64,000 nucleotides of DNA from Immersiella caudata. Taxonomy: Eukaryota; Ascomycota; Sordariomycetes; Sordariales; Lasiosphaeriaceae. The translations under genes and the position numbers were made by a program. Below the pieces are notes generated by a model. That model worked only from the letters and a program-made list of their open reading frames with translations, was not told where the DNA came from and did no database searches. The number at the start of each line of letters is the position of its first letter. Within the stretch, counting starts at the first letter, position 1. Positions 21,715-33,009 of the stretch are shown here, in pieces. The DNA is taken from contig JAULSU010000006.1 of assembly GCA_030512335.1 (NCBI GenBank), positions 248,001-312,000 of the forward strand. The letters are read 5' to 3'.

Positions 21715-22753
21715 ATGTTTGCAAGTGCATTGTTCATCGCCCTGCACATGGGCACCGGCATTGTCTGGGCAAGAGGCTTCGTCAACTCCGAGGGAGGGAT
21801 CCCCATCCGGGCCTTTGCTACGTCGCCCGACGCAGATTTCGACGCAGTCGTCGCGGATCTAGATGCCGATGAACCCGACTACCTCTGCTCCAAAGCGAAA
21901 CCGTGTAAAATTGGTTGCTGTGGGCCCCTGTAAGTATCCCAACTTCAAAGTGTTACGATTCTAGCTGACAGCATTTCCCCCAAGCGACTCCACAGGCAAA
22001 GGCAACTGCGGAGGCGGCCCCGACTTCTGCGCCAAAGGAAAATGCACCTCCCAATGCGACTGGAAGAGCGAGTGCAACCCCGGCTGGGGAAAAGAGTGGT
22101 CCGAACTCGATGGGTGTCCCCTCAACGTCTGCTGCAGCCCCTTTGGCTTCTGCGGAACCACCCAAGATTTTTGCCAGGGCAAAAAAGTCGCCAGCCCCAA
22201 CTGCCCCGTGGCCCAGAAAACCTCAGATAAACGCACCGTGGGCTACTACGAGGGCTGGAACCACGAGCGGCCGTGCGGGACCATGACGGCGCAGCAGATC
22301 CCGCTAGGGTACTACACGCACATCAACTTTGCGTTTGCCATGGTGCATCCGCAGACCTTTCGCGTGGCGCCCATGAGCGACGGGGTCGCGCGGCTGTACA
22401 AGGAGATGACGGGGCTTAAGGAGCGACAGCCCGGATTGGAAGTGTGGATTGCGGTTGGCGGGTGGGCCCACAATGACCCGGGGCCGTACCGCACGGCGTT
22501 TTCCGACATGGCCAAGAGCGCGGCGAATGTGAACGCGTTTGCGGAGTCGCTCGTCACTTTTATGCAGCAGAATGGCTTTGACGGCGTTGATATCGACTGG
22601 GAATACCCCGTTGCTGACGATCGTGGAGGGGTAAAGGCCGACTTTGAAAACTATGTGCGTCTCCTGCGCCGTTTGAGAGAGCGGTTGAATGCCACGGGGA
22701 GGAAATATGGCATTAGTATTGCCATTGTAAGTTGTCTGCAGACGGGGTGGCCT

Positions 22754-22785
<32 letters not shown>

Positions 22786-23675
22786 CATGGGTCTTGCTAA
22801 CAACTTGCTGTTATAGCCTGCGAGCTATTGGTATCTCAGGGGCTTCAACCTCAAGGACATGGAGCCGTGGGTAGACTGGTTCAACATTATGACGTATGAT
22901 ATCCGTAGGTAATCCTTCTTCTCATTTTTGGTTGCCTACCTGCTAGTTAAGGGAGGAAAGCTAACCAATAGGTTCTTCAGACGGCACATGGGACAGCACA
23001 GTCAAATCGATCGGCTCGTATGCTTACGCTCACACGAATCTAAGCGAGATCGACATGGGCCTTGAGCTGCTGTGGCGAAACAACGTCAACCCCGGTCGCG
23101 TCAATCTCGGCCTTGGGTTCTATGGGCGGAGTATGCTCCATCTGAAATCCGAGCTCTGCAGAATAAGACACTGACGGCGGTTGTCAACACAGGCTTTACC
23201 ATGGAAAGCCCAAGTTGCATGAACCCCGGCTGCCCGTTCAAAAATGCCACAGGTGCTGGTGCGGGGCGATGTACTGGCACTCCCGGCGTGCTCTCTGCCG
23301 GAGAAATCAACGAAATCATCAAGAAGGGAGGCAAGCAGCGGTTCGACGAGAAGGACGCCGTGCAGATTGTCACCTGGGATCGAGACCAGTGGGTCAGCTG
23401 GGACGATGCCAAGACCCTAAAGATCAAGCAAGATTTTGCGAATCAGCGGTGTTTAGGAGGGTGAGTTCTTATATTTTTTGAACTTGATCGACGTTCATCG
23501 CATGGCTGACTTGCATAGGACAATGGTATGGGCAATCGATCTGGACGATGGCACGCTCATCAACGCGCTAGGCTCAAATCTCGGAAGAAAGAAGTTTGAC
23601 GTGTTCAACAGCTCGATACCCGTGTGCATGATGGGGAACTGGGACCCGCAGGAAAAGGGAAAGGGTTTTTGGTAG
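21715..23675 (+). CDS. GH18 chitinase, subgroup C (killer-toxin-like), with chitin-binding modules
   Basis: Six exons: 21715-21929, 21985-22726, 22817-22904, 22981-23130, 23193-23460 and 23519-23675. All phases fit (1620 nt, 539 residues). The signal peptide is MFASALFIALHMGTGIVWA. A Cys-rich segment (KPCKIGCCGPL...CGGGPDFC) and a type-1 chitin-binding motif (CPLNVCCSPFGFCGTTQDFC, about residues 115-140) precede the GH18 barrel (from about 153). The catalytic FDGVDIDWEYP motif lies at about 268-278, with the DxxDxDxE glutamate intact. It hydrolyses chitin outside the cell. At 539 residues it is short for subgroup C, which often exceeds 1000; it lacks the long C-terminal region and has no LysM of its own. 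A LysM protein lies 2 kb downstream. Intron 2 contains a T30 run. Confidence 0.9.
22756..22785 (+). repeat. T30 homopolymer in chitinase intron 2
   Basis: Thirty consecutive T residues lie between the donor at 22727 and the TTATAG acceptor at 22816. Such runs are often miscounted in assemblies. Here it does not affect the coding frame. Confidence 0.9.
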
Positions 23676-23707
23676 AGTCATACATCCAAGTTATATAGCC
23701 AAGTCAA

Positions 23708-24913
23708 CTAGCACCCCTTCTTCTTGTTGAAAATGCCGCGGAATCTCTGAAACTTGGAGCTCCTCGGCTCGTTGATCAAAACAGGTTGACCTGTTGGAAA
23801 TGTGGGGTCGTCATACATTTGCCGAATTCCCAGGATATCGCGCGGGGACGGAAATAAATTGATGTTCATCTCTTGACCGTCCCTACGTAGCAGCACCGGC
23901 GCCCTGCCGTCGTTGATATTCAGCGGCTGGCCCGGTCCCGGAGGCGACGCCTTCCCCTTTCCGCCGGCGCGGGACGGGTACAGCATCAGCGACTTCCAGT
24001 CCAGATCCCGATAGCCGTGGGCGGGGTCTGCGTTTTCCAACTTTAGAGCCGTACCGCCCCCGACAAGCGGCAACCAGTCCTGCGCCGAGAACCTTTTAGT
24101 GGCCGCGGAGCCCTGTATGGAGCACGCCATCTCCATCTCCAGGTCCCCGGTGGCTCCGGTGGTCAGCGTGTCCCGCACGGCCTGCCAGTCCTGGAGGTTC
24201 TGACAGGTAAAAGTCGTCGAGTCGAACACGGCGTCCTCCCGCTTTGCTTTGCCGTGAAAGACACCCTGTCCTCCCGGCTCATCAGCCCAAAAGTACTTGT
24301 TCTGGTGCTCGTGCACCAAGCCCCACGCGTGGCCGAGCTCATGCGCGATGTTGGCCACGGCGTTGAGCATGCCCACGCCCTCGTTGTCCGACAGTATGGC
24401 AACGGGGCCGACATATTCTTGGTCATTAGCGTTCAAGGGCGGGATGCCGAGAGTCGTAACTAGCTTGCCATCGGGATTGTACTTGATGACCAAGATGTTG
24501 GCGCGGTCCCGGTGACCGACACAGGCGCTGCCCGCCGGGGCGACTTTGATGTATTTGTAGACGTCTTCGTGGAGGCCAGTGCCTGTCGTTTCGGACCCTC
24601 GCCAAAGCCGCGTCGCTTCCACCAGCAGGTCAAGAAGATTGTCTTCGGCTTCTTGCGTCTCGAAGCAGTAGCTAATTGTGCGTTTTGGCCAGATCTTGTT
24701 GCCTTCTACTCGGGGGAGGAGGGAGATGTAGCGCTTCGCGATGTGCACGTTCGCTGGTTCGTCGGCGACGGCGAATCCCGAGGCATCGACTACGATTTGT
24801 TGTTCAATTGGATGCGGCGGTTGCGGTTTGATGTGGCTTTCCCAGATGGGGCTGCCTGCCTGGACCCAAGTTGAGAGCAACCCGATGGCGAGGGAGAAGC
24901 GGAGAGGTGCCAT
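23708..24913 (-). CDS. Secreted astacin-like zinc metalloprotease
   Basis: A single-exon, 401-residue protein that starts with a signal peptide (MAPLRFSLAIGLLSTWVQA). The zinc site HELGHAWGLVHEH (191-203) has the astacin-type HExxHxxGxxHE pattern, and a later SLMLYPS supplies a Met-turn. A propeptide of about 55-60 residues is likely before the catalytic part. The C-terminus (SSKFQRFRGIFNKKKGC) is basic. It lies tail-to-tail with the chitinase (32 bp apart) and head-to-head with the LysM gene. Fungal secreted metalloproteases of this kind digest host or wall proteins; possible targets here include plant chitinases, but that is inference from context. Confidence 0.85.
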   Translation of the reverse strand: MAPLRFSLAIGLLSTWVQAGSPIWESHIKPQPPHPIEQQIVVDASGFAVADEPANVHIAKRYISLLPRVEGNKIWPKRTISYCFETQEAEDNLLDLLVEATRLWRGSETTGTGLHEDVYKYIKVAPAGSACVGHRDRANILVIKYNPDGKLVTTLGIPPLNANDQEYVGPVAILSDNEGVGMLNAVANIAHELGHAWGLVHEHQNKYFWADEPGGQGVFHGKAKREDAVFDSTTFTCQNLQDWQAVRDTLTTGATGDLEMEMACSIQGSAATKRFSAQDWLPLVGGGTALKLENADPAHGYRDLDWKSLMLYPSRAGGKGKASPPGPGQPLNINDGRAPVLLRRDGQEMNINLFPSPRDILGIRQMYDDPTFPTGQPVLINEPRSSKFQRFRGIFNKKKGC

Positions 24914-25667
24914 TTTCGCAGGATTTTCGTGTCAGGGCTGACAGAAACCGCTCAATTGAGGGCGTCAAAGGCAGAACGTTTGGTGATGGAGACTGGCAGC
25001 GGAGACAAGAGACGCGCCCTTGAGTCTTGTGTGGAAATACCGAGGTAGGTACCTTCCCACCTGGCAGAAAAAGCGTGTGGAAGCAGCAATGACGACCTGT
25101 GCTTTCTATCATGCCAAGGCATTGCGCCCACTACTCTTCAGAGTAAAAGAACCAAAGTATCGGTACTTACATCTCGCAAATGATGAGATCTGCCTCCATG
25201 GTATGATGCGCAAACCAACCAAATTGTTGGTGAAAATCGGTCATTCGAGTTCCTCTTGGCAGAGCATCCTGCAGTCGTTTCTGCCCCCGTAATTACACGG
25301 CACTTGTTGAGGCAGAGCGACGACCATATGTGGACACATTTGGAAGGGCCTCTGTTGGTGTAGTTGGTGGGCTCACGGCGCAGTTTTCTCCACATTCTTT
25401 CACCCGGCGGTCCACCCGAAGGCTCAGCAGACTATCTACTCAGTTGGTCGTATAACTTTGATGAAAGGCTGAGCTGGCTAAATAGAACCAGAATTTGTGC
25501 GCTTCGAGCGTCAATGTAGGCCTGCATTGGCACAGTGCGAGAGACGATGGCGTTCAGGGATGGAAGAAAGGAGATTCGGAATATGGCATCAGATTGATGT
25601 CTCCATTCAAGTCGCCATCTTGATCAAAGGTCCACGAAAAGTTCAAGTGTGGAAAGATTTTGAAGCC
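24914..25667. other. Divergent promoter region, metalloprotease / LysM
   Basis: About 750 bases between divergent starts. No gene. The LysM frame is open upstream to 25497 but that part lacks a signal peptide. Candidate shared regulatory region. Confidence 0.4.
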
Positions 25668-27701
25668 ATGTTGCTGCTCTACCTCTCCGCCGTGGCGGGC
25701 GTTGTGCTCGGCCAAAGCATGAGCCCTCCGGGTCCGACACACGCCGGTGTTGCCACAAACTGCAACAAATGGGTGGTGGCCAAGAAAGGGGACAACTGCG
25801 CAACCGTCGAGAATCAGGCCAAAATTACACATGCACAGTTTCTGAGCTGGAACCCAGCAGTGTCGAACGACTGCATCACCAATTTTTGGGTGGACTATGC
25901 GTATTGCGTTGGCGTCGGCGCCTCTGTTTCGACCACTGGCAGGACAAGTACCCAAAGGACGACGACGAGTCCAGCAACCCCCGTCACCAGCATCCCCGGC
26001 CCAACTTTCACGGGGACTCCGCCGAACTGCAACGCATGGCACCTCGTCAAGCAAGGCGAAGACTGCAGCACGATTACCAAACTCTACGGCCTGAGTATGG
26101 CCGATTTCCGGAAGCTCAACCCTGCCGTTTCGAGCGACTGCTCCACCAATTTTTGGGTGGGCTACGCCTACTGTATCCGTCTAGGGCCAGCCATCTTGAC
26201 CAGCACTGGCAGCACCACCACCACTACCACCACCACCACCACCAAGCCGACATCCGCGAGCTACTCCTTCAACTCGACATACTCGGTTCGCCATCCAATC
26301 ACCAGCTGGATAATCACCACTCCTACCATCAACGCCAGCTGGCCACCCACTCAAACCCAGGCAGGGCAGCCACGCTACTGCAACAACTGGCACCTCGTCA
26401 CGGGGCCCGAGACGTGCAGCGACATAGCCTTTCAGTACAAGATCTGGATGACGCTGTCTGACTTGTAAGCAAAATAAACGAGGGAGAAAAAAAAAAGTGC
26501 CTTTCTCACTAAAACCAAACAGCTTCGCCTGGAATCCCGCCATAGGAACCGACTGTTCGGGTCTGGTCCAATTCTCCTGGGTCTGTGTGGGCATCCAGCC
26601 CCAGGTCGGCATGACCATCGCCCTTGCCCCAACCGGAGTCGCCAATGGAACCGTCTCCCTTCCGCCCTACATCAGCTACACACCTTCTCCGCTGCCAACC
26701 GTCAACACAAATTTCTCCCCAACCCCATCGCATGGTCCAATGCCGACCAACTGCGTTGTCTTTGAGAAGGCCGCCTCTCCAGGCGGGTCCCCGGCATGTA
26801 ACAGCATGGTAGCCAACCACCCAGAGGTCTCACAGGACCGATTCTTTTTGTGGAACCCAGTCCTGAACCAAAATTGTGCTGCCGTTCGAGAGGGAAATTA
26901 CTACTGCCTTGGTGCGTATTCCGAGACCGACCAAGCTGGGTTCCCACAACCCCAAGCCGTCAAAACGAAACCGGTGAGGAATGTGGCGCCTGATACCGCT
27001 ACCAACTGCGTGGCGTGGTACCTTGCTGCCGAGGGGCAGACTTGCAAGGAGTTCGCCATGATCTTTGGGACGTTCGGGGAGTCCGAGTTTATACGGTGGA
27101 ATCCGAGTGTCGGAGGTGATTGTAGCAAGATTGATGCTGGTAATTGGTATTGTGTCGCTGTACCAGGGACGCCTACCACACGAACAGTTAAGGGGGTGCC
27201 CTCTACAATCCCGTTCGACAACAGCTCTACCGCTAAACCTACAAGTACTTCTTCCTTCTCACCGTCATCCGGGGCAGCTTCAGCTAGCACAACGCCCCGG
27301 CCAGCTACAACGACAACAGTCTCTCCATCAGGAACGGTATCGACGCCTCGACCAATCCAGGTCAGTTCCTACCAGACTATGCTTGAGACCCAAATTGACA
27401 TTCCTCCGTGGTCACGTACAGGGCAAAATGATTGAAGGATGCCGCAGATTTTACTACGTCCAACAGGGCGACGGGTGCTGGCAGATTACAAAAGACGCGG
27501 GGATATCTCTAGAGTAGGGGATCCATCCATTATCCAATCTCGAGGGTATTGCTAACGCATCATCACGGCCACAGCGACTTCTACAAATGGAACCCCAACA
27601 CAGCTCCGGACTGCGCTGGGATGTGGTCCAACATCTATGTGTGCGTCGGGCTCACTGGGCCCGTGGCTACGTTCTCCGGGAGTCCGCCGAAGCCGACTTA
27701 G
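25668..27701 (+). CDS. Secreted protein with six LysM domains
   Basis: Four exons: 25668-26464, 26523-27360, 27422-27513 and 27575-27701 (1854 nt, 617 residues). The signal peptide is MLLLYLSAVAGVVLGQ. Six Cys-bounded LysM units lie at about residues 32-82, 121-171, 238-290, 343-396, 428-478 and 552-603, each with the W-N-P core (FLSWNPAV, FRKLNPAV, FAWNPAI, FLWNPVL, IRWNPSV, FYKWNP) and the fungal Cys pattern. Thr/Ser/Pro linkers separate them, including a Thr-run after domain 2. LysM domains bind chitin or N-glycans. Multi-LysM secreted proteins next to subgroup C chitinases are known in several fungi, with proposed roles in protecting hyphae or masking chitin; which applies here is unknown. 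Unit 4 is the most divergent. Confidence 0.9.
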
Positions 27702-27872
27702 CAACTCTTTGTTGACGGCCCGAAGTTGGAATCGTTGGATATCTTTCATCTTGCGAAGGAGACCGTATGCGCGAAAAGGATATCAAGAGGATAATATGAG
27801 CAGAGAATCCAATGACATTGGCGGAATACAGACTAAGTAGCCTGTCTGACTAGCGACCAAGTTTGTGCCGTT

Positions 27873-29157
27873 TCACATTGAACCGCTACAACCCCATATA
27901 ATGCCAGTTTCGGAAGCGTCAGTACCACAAGTAATCCAAAATCCCTCCCCAGCGCGTCCCTGATCCCTCTCGTCCACCTCAAAGGGATACCACTGGTCAA
28001 GGCCCCGCAAGCCATGAGTTTTATACTCGAGCAATCGTGCCTCAGCTTGCCGTGTATCGACCACCCCATTCTCGTCCATGATGCGCTTCCCGACGGTAGT
28101 CCTAACCGCGAAGAACATGTTCATGGGTAGCGCAAAGGAAATGTGTTTGGTGTTGGGCATGGCTTTGGTGGCTCGTAAGAGCGGCTGAAGCAAAACATTG
28201 TCCACCTCGTCGACGTTGTTGTCACTGGACATATTGATGTGTATGCCTTTAAGGAGATTCTCGGTGAAGATGACGTGTAGCCAGCGCAGGTTGGGAAAGG
28301 CTTGGGTTAGCAGATCGAGTGATTCCTGAAGCCTGAGCCGGTTGTGGGTGGCGATGATGGGTTTTCCCGAGGGGCTCCAGAGCTGGAAGTCCCAGGTCAT
28401 TTCGAGTGATGTGATTGTCGGCAGATGGACGGGGTCGATCACGATTGGCGACTTGGGTATTAGGGTTTGCCGGATGAGGAGCTGGGAGAGATCGTGTTGC
28501 GCGACGCGGAACGTGTTTGTAGTGTAGAGAATCTCGCAGCCTTCTTGGTGTCTTTCCCAGAGTACATGTCAGTTCACAAAGGGATGTTGTTGCATGGGAC
28601 TGAACCTACGCCTGTCGACAAGCCAACAGAAAGCCCATGGCCCCTACCATGCAACTCTGCGGAAACTCTCCCGGCCACTTGGAGAAGTCACCGTTACCCT
28701 GTAGACATGTATCCACCCACCGTAGGCGTCTCGAGTTCCCGGCAAGCATGAGCGGATCGTAACACCGGCAGCTATACCATCGCCACGCCTTTGGCCCCTC
28801 CGCCGTCACCAAATCGGGTATGAGGGGTGGAAACCCACCGTGCCGCACTTGATTTGGCGTCTGAGCCGCGCCTGCAGGAGGACGCGGAACCATGAAGGCA
28901 AAGTAAATATGGATTTCACAATTACCAAAGCCGTGACGGAGTATCTTCTGGCGGAGTTCGGGAGGCAGGCGTCCGAAGAAGAGGGAAGAAGATTGGTTGG
29001 CTGGAAGAGTTCCGTGGATGGAATTATTGGTGCGCGGAATGGAAGGGACGGGGGCCTCGGCTGGGCCTTCTGACCGTTTTTGCTTGGACAGACGGGCGAC
29101 GAGCCGAGTCCGAAATTTTCTCATGGTAACGGATATTTTTGCCCGCGAAGCGAACAA
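27873..29157 (-). CDS. DUF7730-domain (F-box-like) protein
   Basis: Two exons, 28610-29157 and 27873-28551 (58-bp intron, GTAGGT donor, AAG acceptor), 408 residues. After a basic N-terminus comes SSLFFGRLPPELRQKILRHG, an F-box-like start, then a conserved MGFLLACRQA motif (spanning the intron), EILYTTNTFRV and PTITSLEMTWDF. This order is typical of the large fungal DUF7730 family of unknown function. There is no signal peptide. The F-box resemblance suggests an adaptor role, which has not been shown for the family. Confidence 0.78.
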
Positions 29158-29925
29158 GAAGTGACGGTGCTAGTGTGGAGTTGCTGTGACGTCGAAGGTT
29201 GGGTGAGTGGAAGAGATTGCTTCTCTGAAACGGAAGTCGAAGGAGCGGGGAGCTATCGGGCGGGTTACATGTACTTTAACCCTCCAAGGTGCCCCGCCTC
29301 ACCTTAGCCCGGAAGAACCCCTCACCCAACACATCCTTCCACGTGACAGTAGGTTTATCGATGACAGCGGGAGTACATGGGGTTGTACCTCAAAGAATAC
29401 TGCGACAAAGACGACATTCATTTCTCGCGGCACTCATCGCCCAGGAGCTCGCCGCCGCTCCCGCCAAGCAGACCTCGATACAGCATCCCCCCAACACACT
29501 CAAAATCACGGCATACTCTTTGATAGCAAAGAGGCCTTTGGGACGACAACGTCCAGGACACGTTTCCGCTCTCCGACATCGAAGAACTGGCCGGCGTTGG
29601 GGGGCTGATCAAGTGCTGACAACAATTCGAGGACTCGAACGTATCGTATATCCATGGAAGCATTTGAGATAGCGCAGCGCGGTAGTATCGCAATTACCAA
29701 AGCCCTTTGGTTTGAAAGGGAAGATGATTCACAATGGTGCGAAGCGAAAGAGGCAGTTCAAACCCGACAGCCGGGCGCAGCCGCCGTACATAATCCTTCG
29801 GTAATTCTCACCGACAAATTTCATCCCGATGCTCTCTAATTTTCACTTTTGTCAACTTCCCACTCCTGAAAACACCCACGGCCCGGGAACACGCCTCCCC
29901 GCCGGCCCGGTCGGGGACAACAAGG
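29158..29925. other. Intergenic with a coding-like reverse fragment
   Basis: On the reverse strand, 29506-29690 reads ELLSALDQPPNAGQFFDVGE and RVLDVVVPKASLLSKSMP, which has natural composition, but no start, splice partner or family could be set. The final 150 bases are the leader of the broken F-box/ankyrin-like gene. Confidence 0.3.
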
Positions 29926-29970
29926 ATGGTAAAACCCCCGCCCTCGCTAGAAAACTTCCCACAGGAGCTA

Positions 29971-30001
29971 GACGTTTGGACCCGCTAACCGATCCACCCC
30001 C
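29971..30001 (+). repeat. Left terminal inverted repeat of the pogo-like element
   Basis: Matches the complement of 44934-44964 at 28 of 31 positions and follows the TA target site at 29969-29970. Confidence 0.85.
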
Positions 30002-31502
30002 TAACCGACCATGGAAACAGGGGGTCACCCCATTGTAACACCAATGCCAAAAACATTCCCACACGGCCAAAAACAGTAGAAAATAATGTCTATTGCATCT
30101 CCTCTGCCTCGTGAAACCTATAAAGTACTTGAATAACCTCTTTTACGCAATCCTTAAGGTTAGAAGGCGGGTCTGCAGTCTTTTTCCGCTTCCTCCCTGT
30201 AAGGGGCTTCATTAAGGCCTTATTCGCTTTAACAATAGATTCCATACTTGCGAACTTATCGTTTGCAGGCTCCCTCACTTGTTTCTTCGTACGAGGCTTT
30301 TCAGCAGTAAGATCCGCCTGTAGGTGTGCGATTTCCACTTCTAAAAGAGCCCTATAAGCGTTACCCTTATCCAGGGCCTTCCCTGCCTTAATCAGGAGGC
30401 TTCTAACGTTACAAGAGGAAGGCGATTACTGTTATAAGGTGTTATATAAACTGTTATAAATATTACAGCTGTGTTAAGGTGTCTTTAAAAGGGTTACTGA
30501 CATAATAGGGAGGTTTATTAGTATTAGGGAGCAGCTAAAGGGAGGGGGTAAGTCCCCGACTAGCGCTTCGCGGTCCTTTAGTATCTAAGCAGGGTTAAAT
30601 GGCCAGATCCCCGTCTTTTTAAATCCACTATATATATTTCTTACCGTATAGCCCTAAATAAAGGTGTCTCTGTAAGCTAATAGTTATTATTATTTATTAA
30701 GGGGAGTAATCGTTTAACAGCCTGCCAATAGGGTAATTACCTGGCAAAAGTACGTCTTAAATAGGGAGAAAACACTACAGTTAAAAGGCTAAAACTTATA
30801 AGAGGTGTAAGGTGGCAGATACAGAAATTAGACTTTATTTTAAAAGGCGGTAAGTATAAAGTTATTAGTGATGTAATTACTTACCTCGTTAAGAATAAGA
30901 AGTCTTTATTACATAGGGTTTTCTGGCTAAGTTTCTAGTAAATAAACTTCTTTTAACCACTTTAAGGCAATCCTTTTATTAGAGAAGCTGGTAAGGGAGT
31001 ATTTATACTTTTAATTACAGATAATCAGTTATTTCCAGAAGTAATTAGGGTACCATTAGCCTTATAAACTTACACCGGTAAACACCATAACAAGTGTAAA
31101 TCTCCAGCCCTTAACAGTAACCGCCTTAATAATAAAAACCCAGGTTATAGCCTTTAAGGTTTACTTATATACCCTAGACGTCAGGGAGTTATTAATAACC
31201 TTACCGCCCTTTATACTCTCCGCCTCTTATATACTGTACTTATCAGCGTTAAAGATGTACTTTAAAGGGATGTTTTTACTATTAATCTGGAACTTTAAGT
31301 GGTGAAAGAAATTATCGTAAGCTTCTTTAGTACTGCCTTAGCGTTATTCTTAATCAAAAGGGTAAGAGGATTTAACCTTAACGTTCTTATAGCGGTTAAG
31401 AAAGTGGTCAACCCAGCGTTTACTAAGTAGGTGCAAGTCTCCTCCTTACGCAAGGATCTATTACGCCATTCTAAAGAGTTACACCTTTGTAAGAGGTCTT
31501 AC

Positions 31503-32030
31503 TGACTCGGGGCGATCGTTCCGATCGCCCCTTGTGGTTTTTTTTTGGGTGTTTTTTTGTGTGCATATCACTGTAACCATTTTGTAATTAGCGAAGTTTT
31601 GGCGCGCGCCGTCAAGGCCGCGCCGCGCGGTTCTTCGAACCGCGTTTCTTCTCCAGGCAGGTGAATAAAAGGAGAAAAAAAAGGATATCGGCGATTTCAC
31701 CACGAGTTACACCCGCGAATAGCTTAAGTGACCTCTCCTCCCTTTAATCGGAGGAAGAAGTAATAATCCCCGGTCCCTTTTCTTAATTATTCCTACTCAG
31801 TTATTCCTACTTAGTTATTCCTACTCGGTTATTCCTACTTAGTTATCCCTACTTAATTACGTACCTCCCTTTAAGTTAATCCTTGTTTTCACACGTTAAT
31901 CCCACACGTGCTCCTTCGATTAAAGAAAGAGCTACCTTACTAGCGGCCATACTGGCCGCCATCGGCGTTCTTAGGGGTGGTTCTATTCTTTTATACCCTA
32001 AGTCTTATAGTGTATCACCACACCTGTTTA
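31503..32030 (+). repeat. 5' LTR
   Basis: Aligns without length difference to 44082-44609. Differences are largely C/T and G/A transitions. Contains repeated TTATTCCTACT words (about 31795-31860). Confidence 0.88.
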
Positions 32031-33009
32031 AATAAGGGCTCTATCGGGGAGCTATAAAGCAGCCAGGCTAAATTAATTTAAAAGCTCCTTATATATAAAC
32101 ATAAATATAAATATAATAAAAACACACTTATTTTAAGCAAACATTAATATTAAGCGATACTAAGCGTCTTATCACAGTTATAGTGCCTTAAGTTCGGCCC
32201 CGTGTGGCCACCACTACAAACAATAATAACGAAGAGGGAGGGTTCTTAACGCCTATTTACCAGGACAGAATACGTCACCTCGGTAACCTCTAATTAAACC
32301 GGTCTAGTCCTTTAGTAACGGGTGGAGTGTGTTTTTATCGTTTAAAAAGATCCCATTAAGTTAAGAGCTTAGTAAAATTATAAGGCCATTACTAAACATT
32401 AAAAGTGGTTATATGTTACTAGTGCTAAAACAGGTCCTATCTCTCGCGGTTAGAATCACCTAATAGAGACGTACCTTTAATCGGTCGGATCCGAGGAAGT
32501 AGAACTGGAGAGCAGGGAGCTTAGCAATTACCGCTTAATTATAGCCTAAATCCGAATTAGTGTCAGCTACCTGGTTTATAACTGAAAACACTATTAGTAT
32601 TACAATCCCGAAATCGGTTAAAAACGTCGTAGTGATAATTTCAGCGATTTACCTCGGTATAGGAGTTCTTCTTAATAAGTAAATCAGGCTGTGAAGTGTT
32701 ATATAAGGGATCGGATCAGCGGTAAAGCGCCTTTATAACAAAGGGATAGTGCTATTAAGTCTAGAACGTTAATCTTCCTCTGATCAGGTAAACATTATAA
32801 TTAGGTTATCTAAAAGAAGCCCTTATAACCACTAAACACATTAATAAGTCCTGTTAACACTCTTTATTAAGCCGTTAAAAGCCCTCACCAAGGAAATAGT
32901 AACCTTAATAACACCGACGATACCCTTTAAGAACTTAAGTTTATTAAGTTAATCTCCCTTTAATCAAAACGATATAATACCCGTAAACTCCCATTAGCTG
33001 TTCCCTACG

